Shown here: in pieces, positions 55,380-64,000 of the stretch | Layout of the letters: every line of letters begins with the position of its first letter | How positions within the stretch are numbered: the stretch's first letter is position 1 | Source: Selaginella moellendorffii | Taxonomy: Eukaryota; Streptophyta; Lycopodiopsida; Selaginellales; Selaginellaceae | Assembly: GCF_000143415.4 (NCBI RefSeq) | Contig: NW_003314312.1 | Coordinates: 1,321,533 to 1,385,532, forward strand | Length of the DNA: 64,000 nucleotides | Direction: 5' to 3' | Position numbers and translations under genes: made by a program | The notes under the pieces: model-generated | What the model was told of the DNA's origin: nothing | What the model saw: only the letters and a program-made list of their open reading frames with translations | The model's database searches: none

Positions 55380-56759
55380 GTCAAGGCCAGCTGGAGGATG
55401 GAAGGTTATGTATGATTGGAATGGGGAGGATACCTGTGGGGATGGAGACACGGCATTGTGGCCGGAATCACTTGTTCCTCCCCAAATGACAATGGCTATC
55501 AAGTGGTCACGGAATTGTGAGTTTTAATACCTCTTATCACTTTGATCGTCACTTTCTTCTTTCTTTCCAGGGAGCTCTTTCAAGTGTCGATCATTGGAAT
55601 GTTCCCGATCGGTGTCACAAATTTTCTGGATCTCAGGAAACTGTGGGTTGGTGTGTGTTGGTTTTCGTTTACTGAGTTCTTGCGTTCTTCTCTGGAAGGG
55701 ACTTGCATGGCAACAAACTCACCGGACTGATTCCTCCTCAAATAGGACAGACGCTTGTAACCCTGTAATGTTATTGCTAGCGGTCTGGCCGAAAAATTCT
55801 CGACTTATTTTGATTTTTTCTTTGCAGGAACTTGAGATGGAACAAGCTGCAAGACGCCATACTTGTTGAGATTGGGCAGCTGAAGAAACTACAAAACTTG
55901 TGAGTAGAGTTTCGCTTCTGTTCTAAGTTCTTTCTTTCATCGTTTCTTCTGTCAGGTTTTAAGATTTAACAGCCTTAGAGGACCTATACCGAAGGAGCTC
56001 ACGTATCTGCAGGAGCTTCGATACGTCCATCTTCACGAGAACAAGCTTATCGGCCGGATCCCTCCGGAGTTTGGAGAACTTCCTTATCTCCGACAATTGT
56101 AAGCTTCAGTTTCATCCATACAGACATATTTTCTTATATTATTCTCTCGCAGGGATGTCAGCAACAATCATCTTGTGGGAACCATCAGAGAACTGCTAAG
56201 AAGCGAACAGAATCGTGCTAGAGATGCATTTCCATCTCTCCGAATTTTGTAAGCTTTCCTTCTTTTGTGCTTGGAGTCTTAAGCTCGACGTCCCCACAAG
56301 TACCTAAACAACAATTACCTCACCGGAGGAATACCAGCAGAACTTTCGTACTTGCGCAATCTAGAAATCCTGTAAGCTCGACGCTAGAGTTGTCCTCGCC
56401 TGCTGATTCCCCCCGTGGCTATGCAGGTACTTGTCTTACAACAAACTTACAGGTCCGGTACCGGACGCAATCGCAAGCATCCCGAAGCTAACCTACCTGT
56501 GAATTTTTCTCACGCAAAAGCTCGTTTTTCTCGTAGATACCTGGATCACAATGCTTTGAATGGCCGACTGTCGTCAGCCTTCTACAGCCATCCGAGCCTG
56601 AAAGAGATGTACGTTGGCTCTTTTGCTTGATCATCGATGTAGTAATATCCAAGCGTTTCTTTTTCCAGGTATATTGAAGGGAACCAATTCAGCTCTTCCG
56701 CCAAACCAGTTGGTATACACAGGACAATGGAAGTATCCGATGCCGACTTCATTTTTTAG
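55380..56759 (+). pseudogene. Leucine-rich repeat protein gene, N-terminus damaged
   Basis: It has about nine short exons, most holding one plant-type LRR (about 72 nt) with boundaries at the same LRR position: HGNKLTGLIPPQIG, NSLRGPIPKELTYLQEL, NNNYLTGGIPAELSYL, SYNKLTGPVPDAIASI, DHNALNGRLSSAFYSH, then YIEGNQFSSS and stop at 56757-56759. Introns are 50-70 bp. An LRR N-cap exon (WKVMYDWNGEDTCGDGD ... ITCSSPNDNGYQVVTEL) ends at about 55507 and carries a one-base shift. A signal-peptide exon upstream is not clear. The family is extracellular plant LRR proteins of the DRT100/PGIP kind. The C-terminal exons are clean, so the damage may be recent. Confidence 0.7.
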
Positions 56760-57054
56760 AAGGAAAGAGTTTTATTCATGCAGTTTCTGGTCCACGATTA
56801 CGCTAGAAGTTGCCAAGGAGAGATTCAGGGAGATCAGGGAGAATATTACTTTTTCACGTGCTAGTGAGTTCGATTCCCGGTACCAGTCACTTTTCAGCCG
56901 TGAAGCGTTTCATGCTGTTATTGTGGTTTGTCTGAGACTGCAGAATGCATCCCTGGACAATCTATCATGCATGAGAAAAGCGTACATGGAATATGAGGAG
57001 ATTAAGGATGCTAGCCAGCTTCTTAGAAGGATGCCTGAAATGATTCCAGCATAA
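56760..57054 (+). CDS. Unidentified open frame after the LRR gene
   Basis: The frame to the stop at 57054 reads ITLEVAKERFREIRENITFSR and further helical, charged text with CLRLQNASLDNLSC. No family was recognised. It may be an exon of an unnamed gene or chance. Confidence 0.25.
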
Positions 57055-57210
57055 TGCGAGCCGTGATTTCATTGATGTAGTCATGGTACTCTCGATACCG
57101 TACTATTACAAACAACTTATAGATTTTGTTGGCATGGATGAAAATTTCCACAAAAGTATGGTGATCCTGCAGCAATTTCAACTCTCTTTGAGTTTACACT
57201 GAAAACACCA

Positions 57211-57883
57211 ATGACCCTTGCAGGATTTGTGTACTGCTTAACTTGCTTGATCGTTGTATTGTCGTCTCTGGGTGTTGCTATTGATCCGTTTGAGACGGTG
57301 ATTCCCGACTGGGTCGATTTGTTTCATTTCCCGCGACCTTCACTTCGGGTAGCTTACGGATCGCAGAACGTGACCGAAAGGCAGTTTTCGCCGGCTGAAG
57401 TTCTTCTGCAGCCCAAGGTGAGCATCACGAATGCTGGGAATAGAGACCTTTTTACGCTTGTAATGGTATCCTCCCGGTCCACAAATTCCCATCTTGAGGA
57501 ACATTCTGCACTGGATTGTAGTTAATATCCCAGCTCAATCTACCAGTAAGCTCTTATTCCAAAAGAAATCAGGACCGCTTGAGTACATTTATAATGAATT
57601 TGCAGATGCATCAGAGCAAGGAGACCATCTTGCCCCTTACTTATCTCCTACACCAGTTCAGGGAGTCCACCGTTATTATTTTCTTCTCTTCAGACAGGTG
57701 AGAAAGACTTTGAGGAGTCCTCACATGACTTGAACATTGTGATTGCAGAAGAAACAAATTCATGCTGGAAGTCTGGCTGGAAGTCTTATCAGGACTCTCT
57801 TCAGTGTCCGTGTGTTCACAGAGAATTATGATTTGGGTTATCCTGTAGATGGAGTCTTCTTCACCTCCAGAGTGATTATATAA
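57211..57883 (+). pseudogene. PEBP-family protein (FT/MFT-like fold) with a hydrophobic leader
   Basis: The ATG at 57211 opens a hydrophobic leader of about 25 residues, then DPFETVIPDWVDLF, SLRVAYGSQNV, AEVLLQPKVSI, NAGNRDLFTLVMV, then (other phase) ILRNILHWIVVNIPAQST. Exons at 57211-57545, 57606-57697 and 57749-57883 (GT-AG) add YLSPTPVQGVHRYYFLLFRQ and FTENYDLGYPVDGVFF. Order and exon phase fit plant PEBP genes, which regulate flowering, seed or reproductive switching by binding phospholipids and 14-3-3/bZIP partners. The ligand-site DPDxP stretch between VMV and the LHW region is missing, with a frame shift at about 57466, and the usual first and second introns are absent. A secretory leader is unusual for FT-type members. 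Confidence 0.72.
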
Positions 57884-58140
57884 CTGATGAACTCGTATGA
57901 ATAAATTGAGTAGACATGATCCCAATATCCTCTCCTCCATTGCAAGCATATATGACTTTCCATCCTCCACCTACCTTGAGTCATAAGATCGTCACTTAAA
58001 GTTAACTATATCAAGAATGTGGGTGGAAATTATCAGCTCACGCTCGCTTCACCATAGCACCCAGATTGAAATTTTTTCTTTCTTTTATTTATTGTGTTTC
58101 AGAATATTCTCAGAATATTATTAATGTATGGCTGGGAAAA
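57884..58140. other. AT-rich spacer
   Basis: No gene is recognised. Confidence 0.4.
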
Positions 58141-58790
58141 ATTTAATAATTTCTTCTTCCTATGGATTCCCGTGAATGATCTCCTTGTCGTGAGTGTCTG
58201 GGAGGATCCAAGTTGTACATGCATACTCCACGTTCAAGAGTGAGCCTGGAAATTGCTGAAGAAGGGCGTGTTGTTACCAGTTCAGCTGCGGCTATCGACC
58301 TTGTTGAGTCGGAGAGGGTCGGTCTTGGGATTAGCGAGGATGAATTGGTTTGGTTCCTTAAAGTCTTTCCACTTAGGTCTCTCCTCGAGCAGCTTACCAC
58401 ACTAATAGCAAGGTATATACTATAGTCTAAGCATTCTCACACGGGAATGCCTAGAAACTCTCAGCTTGCTTACACCACAAGCTGCTAGAATTTTATGAGA
58501 AAGGTGGTACAAGATTGATCACAAGGATAAAGTACATCAGTGCCATGGCTAAGGATTTTATTGTTGTGACTGAGTCATCAAAGGGTATGAGCTACACTAT
58601 CAGAATCTACGAAAATCCATCTTGTACCTATTCAGATTTTACACAAAAGGAGAACAGAGGAAAGGTATATTTAGCCTGCAAGCATATCTATTACATTTTT
58701 ATGCAGAAACCAAACCAAGATCCTAAGATCAACCATCACATCCACCAGACAAGCCTTACAATTGCAGAGTTTGATAAGTGTTTCTAGATT
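58141..58790 (+). pseudogene. SWIM-domain (Mutator-like transposase) C-terminal relic
   Basis: The frame 58515-58787 reads MSYTIRIYENPSCTYSDFTQKENRGKV followed by ACKHIYYIF, the SWIM zinc-finger pattern C-x-C ... C-x-H, with the second Cys replaced by Ser or Tyr. SWIM fingers close MULE-type transposases. The frame at 58213-58425 may be an upstream part. It may be a sister of the relic at 22270-24900. Confidence 0.5.
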
Positions 58791-58964
58791 ACTTTTAGTG
58801 TTCAGATTTATATTTATATTTGTATTTTTTTGGTTGAATTTACTTGGAAATATAAATTAAATCAAAATTTGAAAAATGAAAAGATGTTGGTTTGGGACAA
58901 ACCAATGTTTTTCTTGTGTTTGAGAAGCCATGAGCTCATGAGCTCAAAACCTACCCAGGCTCTA

Positions 58965-59722
58965 TGGGTGGTAGACTCCTTGACTTAGTATCTATGGTTA
59001 ACAATGAATCTTGCTCACCAGAAAAAGTAATATAATAATCTAGCTTGTGTAGAAGGCATGAAAAATGTTTGCAGACCCTAGGCACTATATAGAAGATTGC
59101 TGGTTGTTGTCTTTGACTAGAATGAGTGCAAACCAACATAAAGTGTCCAATATGCAATAAATGCTAAATCTTGGAAAATGCAATGCACTAAAGAACTTCA
59201 ATTCGTATGAGAAGAAAGTACCCAAATGGGATAGCCCCAAATAAAAGAGTATCCTAATGTATACTTCCCCTGCTAATTCCTCATAAAAAAAAAAGAAATC
59301 TAGCAAAAAAAGGGGGAAAAGACACAAAAGATGTTATGGAAATCACTTGGTAGGGATGTCACTCAAAAAAAATGGAGAAAAGAAAAGAAAAGAAATCAAA
59401 CTCCAACACTCAAAACAAAATGCTTCAAGGGAAATACATTTTCATAGAAATCTCTTGACTTTGCCCACTAAACTGAGTGTCATTGAAAAGACTAGACTCA
59501 AACAAGAAAAAAAGACAAAAATTATGGGCTAAGATGTCAAAATATCTAAGAAAAATCAAGTCAAACATCAAATTCTAAGCAAAGAGAAGGAGAATGGGGT
59601 GGAACTCTATACTCAAGCCTCTCATAAGCTTATATACAAGGATGAAAGAATATTCTAAGGACATGGAATATTTTATATCTAAACTGTGACGCGAGGAGAA
59701 AGTAGTGAACCACAACAGTATG
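58965..59722. repeat. Dispersed repeat R1, copy 2 (occupied site)
   Basis: This matches 7690-9027. The copy is shorter by internal deletions. G1d begins directly after CACAACAGTATG. Confidence 0.6.
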
Positions 59723-59955
59723 TGTTATGATCCAGCACAAAAAGACAGAAATCTAATTGCCCTAGACTATGCTACGCCACCTCTTGAGGTTCCTCACCAC
59801 CCAACCACCCCCAAGCTACCTCAAAAGTTCCATTGCGCCGCCGTTCCACTATGAACCCTAGGGTAGGTTAAGTCCCTTACCCTAACATGCTTTAATATAC
59901 CCTTGAGCCTCCCTTTGACCGATGTTGACCACGTAGTCAAAGCTGGCACCTAACA
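59723..59955 (-). repeat. G1d 3' LTR (233 bp)
   Basis: On the minus strand it starts TGTTAGGTGCC and ends GGATCATAACA. A polypurine tract (GAGGGGGGA) precedes it. Confidence 0.9.
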
Positions 59956-60030
59956 ATTCGTCCCCCCTCAACAAAGTTCTTGTCCCAAGGACGAGTTGTA
60001 CCGGTGATCACCCTTTCTGGGGAACTCTGC

Positions 60031-61875
60031 TCAAGCTCTTGGTCCATCTTCCACAGCCGTATACATCAAGGAGGCATTGGGCCCATCACTCTGAGATAGT
60101 ACACCTTTCAACTGGCTGACATAAAATACCGGATGAATTTTCACCCCAGCTGGCAGCCGCACCCAATGAGCCGCTTTACCAATGCGCTCCAGCACTTCAT
60201 ATGGACCAGCATATTGATGGGAAAGTTTATCACTCTTCCCTGTCTGTAAAGGCACCAAGGTGTTTTGCTGCTCACTTGACGGAAAGATCACTCACACAAA
60301 GATGAGATCGCCCACCTTATATTCCCGGAATTGGCGATGCTCATTGGCAAACTTCTCCGCTCTATCCTGAGCTGCTTGCAAATTCCGTTTGTACACCACC
60401 AAGATCTCATCAAGTTCTGTGGCCAGATCAGTTGCCTCGGAATCAAGCTTATCTTGAACGTCCTTACTCAAATGCAATCCCAACTCCATTGCTGTTCGAG
60501 GATGCCTTCCAAACATGGCAAAGTAAGGACTTAGTTTGGTTCCACTGTGTTGGCTATTGTTGTAAGCAAATTGCACCAACGGAAGATATAAATCCCACTA
60601 TCCTTGCCTTTGACCAATGCTACAACGTAGCATATCCTCCACCACCTGATTCACACGCTCGGTTTGCCCATCTGTCTGAGGATGATCTCCACTCGAGAGT
60701 TTCAAAGTCACTTGCATAGCCTTTGCAAAGCTTTTCCAAAATCCACTGGTGAACTTTGAATTTCGATCACTAATGATGTCCTCTGGCAAACCAAAATCAG
60801 GAAAAACCTTCTCCAAGTAAACCGCAGCCAAGTCTGAGGCAGTGTCAGTATTCCGAAGAGCCAACAACCGCACATACTTCATCAACCGATCCACTATGAC
60901 CCATACTTGCTCCTTTTGCCTCTGTGTTCGTGGCAAATAAGTGATGAAGTCCATAGAGATACTACACCAACGGCTCTGAGGAATAGGTAAAGGTTGCAAA
61001 AGTCCCCCCGGCTTCTCCCGTGGCACCTTAACCCGCTGACAAAGCTCGCATGATTTACAATACTTAAGGATATCAGCCTTCATATTCCTCCAATAAAAGT
61101 TGCACTTAATCAACTCATACGTCTTCTTCCCCCCAAAATGACCGGCCTTTGGACGATCATGATAGTGGAATAAAACTTGAGTAATTAATGCATCCACCCG
61201 TGGCAAATATACACAGCCATTGTAGTAGAGAATCCCATCCACCAATGAGAAAGGAGCTTCCATCTGGTCTCGCAAAGAGGCCACCTCAGCATCCTGAGCC
61301 TGAGCATGCTCACCCAACTGTCCAAACTTGCTGACCACCTTACTCAAATGATGACAAAAGCGTGTTTGTAACGTCGTCACATGACGAACACGAGATAAAG
61401 CATCTGCCACCACATTCGATTTTCCCGGACGATGCTCAATAGAAAACTCCCCAAACTCCATGAGTTTGACCATCCAACAAGCTTGCTGAGTGTTCAACTC
61501 CTTCTGTGTGAAAAGATACACAAGTGGTTTGTGATCTGTCAACACTACGAACACTGCACCATAAAGATAATGCCACCACATCCGTAAAGCATGAACAATA
61601 GAGAGTAACTCCTGCTCATATGTGGAATAGCATTGCTCCGCAGAATTCAAAGTTCGATTCTCATATGTAATAGGCTGTCCCTCTTCCATGAGAACTCCTC
61701 CCAGTGCATAACCACTCGCATTGCATGTCACCTCGTAAGGTTTTGATGGATCAGCAATGTGAAGCACTGGAGCCTCGCTCAATAATCGTTTCAACGCCAC
61801 AAAACTCTCCTCTTGTGGTGTCTTCCACTTGAATGGCACATTCTTACGTAACAATTGCGTCAAAGGAATAGCCAC
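60031..61875 (-). pseudogene. G1d RNase H and integrase, mostly open
   Basis: Frame 61875-60598 (425 codons) reads DPSKPYEVTCNASGYA (RNase H), HYHDRPKAGHFGG..CKSCELCQ (HHCC), SMDFITYLP, IISDRNSKFTSGFW and HPQTDGQTERVN. A stop separates it from 60579-60292, and another break from 60291-60031 ([27 protein letters not shown]). No chromodomain follows, unlike CH. The second catalytic Asp sits in DRN where DRD is usual; the catalytic Asp itself is kept. Confidence 0.85.
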
Positions 61876-62088
61876 CTCTGCAAAATTATGCTAGAAACGT
61901 CGGTAGTAACTAGCCATACCAAGAAAACTGCACAATTCAGCCACTGTAGTTGGTGTAGGCTAGTTTTCCACCACAGCCACCTTCCTTGGATCTGTCTTGA
62001 CACCCTTAGATATCACAATATGGCCTAGATATTCCACCTCCGACTTTGCAAATTCACATTTGCTCTTCTTCGCATAAAGTTTGCTATC

Positions 62089-63042
62089 TCAAAGTAACAA
62101 AAGAACCTTGCGCAAATGCACCCTATGCTCCTCCATATTCTTACTAAAAACAAGAATATCGTCCAAGAAAATCTCCACAAACTCATGAAGATAACACCCA
62201 AATACCTCCGTCATCAACCGAGTAAATGTGGCCGGTGCATTCGTCAAACTAAACGGCATAACGGTAAACTCAAAATGTCCGAAGCTTGTGTTGAATGCCG
62301 TCTTGAAGATAGATGCATCATCCATTGCAATCTGATGATATCCACTCCTCAGATCAATCTTGGTAAACACTCGTGCTTCACCAAGCTTGTCTAGGATATC
62401 ATCCACACGTGGCATCGGCATCTTGTCCTTCACTGTCTTCTTGTTTAAAGCACGGTAGTTAATACACATCCGCATTGAACCATCCTTCTTCTTCACAAGC
62501 AAGACCAGAGCACCAAACGGAGACTTACTTGGCTGAATAAATCCAAACTCAAGTAACTCCTTGACTTGTCGTTGAACTTCTTGCTCCTCCACATAACTTA
62601 ACCGAAATGGATGCTGGTAAATTGGCCGCGTCCCCGGCTCCAATGTAATCCCATGCTCCACACCTCGTAACGGAGGTAATCCATGAGGAAGTTCAGATGG
62701 AAAAATATTAGAAAATTTGTCAAGTACATCCTGTACTACTGCTTCTCCCCCACACGTGCCTTGGTCCCCCAAGTCACAAACAAACAGCAAGTAACTTGAA
62801 AGTGCTTTTCCATTACGACAAGCCCGCTTCAAAGATGTAGCAGAGAGCATAACAAGTAGTGGCTGAACGCCCTCGCCAAACCACACATCTTTAACGCCAC
62901 CATACTCCAGCGAGATACGCTTAATACTCCACTTTATCTCTGGATCCACCTTCACCAACCATGGCATCCCAAGAATGAGATCCACACGATGAATATCCAC
63001 GAGATAAAAAGTCTCCACAAGTGTGGTTTTGCTAACCAACAC
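62089..63042 (-). pseudogene. G1d protease end and reverse transcriptase
   Basis: One long frame of 317 codons covers [10 protein letters not shown]-like text, RT blocks [40 protein letters not shown] and the catalytic [12 protein letters not shown], intact. A stop near 62088 breaks it before the last part of RT. Confidence 0.87.
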
Positions 63043-63072
63043 TTCCAGCCCCTCGACACAAGCATCGAAATG

Positions 63073-63885
63073 TTAAGTAGAGATGGCTGCACCTTCCATT
63101 GTGTATGGAAGAACTCCACGTGTGACCAGGCCATGCTCCGCAACAAACTTTGCCGAAACAAAGTTGTCATCACTCCCACTATCCAGTAAAATCCGCACTG
63201 GATCGCCACAGAACACGCCCTCCAGCATTAAAGCTGATTCATGCATATCCTCAAGCTCCATTTTGTTCCACACACAATTGAGTTGACGAGCAACGATTGA
63301 AAGTCGCTTCCTCCGACCGGAATGGTCATTCTCCTCATCCTCACGCTGCAAAGTTTGCAACTTTTTAGTATCTGACTTACTGTGAGAAGAAGATTGGCCA
63401 TTCTTCTTATCCTGCTGCTTGTTCTTCAACTGCGGACAATCAGCCTTGTAGTGTCCAAGTTCGCCACAATGATGACAACCTTGTCTATAATTCTTCACAA
63501 AGAACTTCTACTTCTTGGACCCCTTTGCATCTGAAGTAGTCACCACCGACTTCAATTTGTGATGCTTGTTCCCATCCTTGTGTCCATGGCGATTATCACG
63601 ACGATTCTCGATAGAAGGACTCCGCGAACGCTTGCAAGACTTGTGCTTATCATTGTCAAGTCGACGAGCTGCATCAAAGAGCTCCTCCAAACTCTTTGTA
63701 GGCTGAGAATGACGCAAGTGTTGCCGCATGCTCTCACTATGTAGGCCATCAATGAAGTAGGACTTGTTCTGATCCAGATCCTTCGTTGGAACACGACTAA
63801 TCAAGCGAGTAAGCTTCTCAATATAGTCCCCGAGTGTCATTTTCCCTTGCTGGAAATGTCGAAGTTCTGTACGAGCATTCTCCAC
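63073..63885 (-). pseudogene. G1d gag C-terminus, zinc knuckle and protease active site
   Basis: Frame 63885-63508 holds the late capsid and basic region. After a stop near 63507 the frame 63498-63073 holds CHHCGELGHYKADC and the protease site LLDSGSDDNFVS. The gag N-terminus runs beyond 63885 with a shift near 63940 and off the edge. Confidence 0.85.
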
Positions 63886-64000
63886 GTCGTGATGAGGGGC
63901 AAAATGTAAACAGAAAGCAGCCTCAAACTCATCCCTGGTGGTTTCTTATCCGCAACACGGGACTCCTCAAGCCTATTCCACCATCGAAGACCCGCATCAC

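Larger units (their letters stand above)
59723..64000 (-). mobile_element. G1d gypsy element, best-preserved copy, cut by the window edge
   Basis: Minus-strand order: gag, zinc knuckle, protease, RT, RNase H, integrase, polypurine tract, 3' LTR. The 5' LTR must lie beyond 64000. This copy serves as the reference for the other G1 pieces. Confidence 0.9.

Noticed and set aside
1-64000. CRISPR arrays, bacterial operons or phage genes
   Set aside because: No regularly spaced repeats, no Shine-Dalgarno-linked gene strings, and genes have GT-AG introns.

Overview
The window looks like nuclear DNA of a non-seed land plant, most probably a lycophyte close to Selaginella. The reasons are GT-AG introns of about 50-60 bp in compact genes, a microbial-type terpene synthase-like (MTPSL) gene, several CYP71-clan P450s, and dense Ty3/gypsy and Ty1/copia debris. 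The species is an inference; no organism-specific marker was searched.

Layout. 1-9000 is AT-rich decayed repeat. 9310-14945 holds a gene block: a P450 5' fragment, a broken P450 and a broken MTPSL (all minus), then an intact P450 (plus, 12966-14539) followed by the tail of a convergent SDR gene. 14946-36230 is nested LTR retrotransposons plus one Mutator-like relic. 37565-42323 repeats the MTPSL-P450-P450 block in inverted orientation; its last member (40780-42323) is a second full-length P450. 42900-48313 is SDR debris and copia remains. 48314-55196 holds the 3' tip of another P450, an intact eight-exon SDR gene (minus) and a divergent secreted FAD-linked oxidase split by a gypsy insertion. 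55380-57883 holds an LRR protein gene and a PEBP-family gene, both damaged. 58140-64000 is a SWIM-domain transposase relic, a dispersed repeat, and a gypsy element running off the right edge.

Two themes stand out. First, terpene synthase, P450s, SDR and FAD oxidase together resemble a plant terpenoid biosynthetic cluster that was duplicated several times and is now partly dead; P450->  <-SDR convergent pairs can be traced at three places. Second, the retroelements record a roughly 13.6-kb inversion with breakpoints at 17839/17840 and 31417/31418. Reversing it on paper makes one gypsy element whole, gives it matching 5-bp target duplications (ATGAT), rejoins the two halves of the LTR it had landed in, and puts a chromovirus gag next to its pol. 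A misassembly inside repeats would look the same and needs excluding.

Element names used here: G1, a Ty3/gypsy family with about 234-bp LTRs (TGTTA...TAACA); CH, a chromodomain-bearing Ty3/gypsy family with about 910-bp LTRs (TGT...ACA). Positions of degenerate features are approximate. All similarity judgements come from reading motifs, not from searches.
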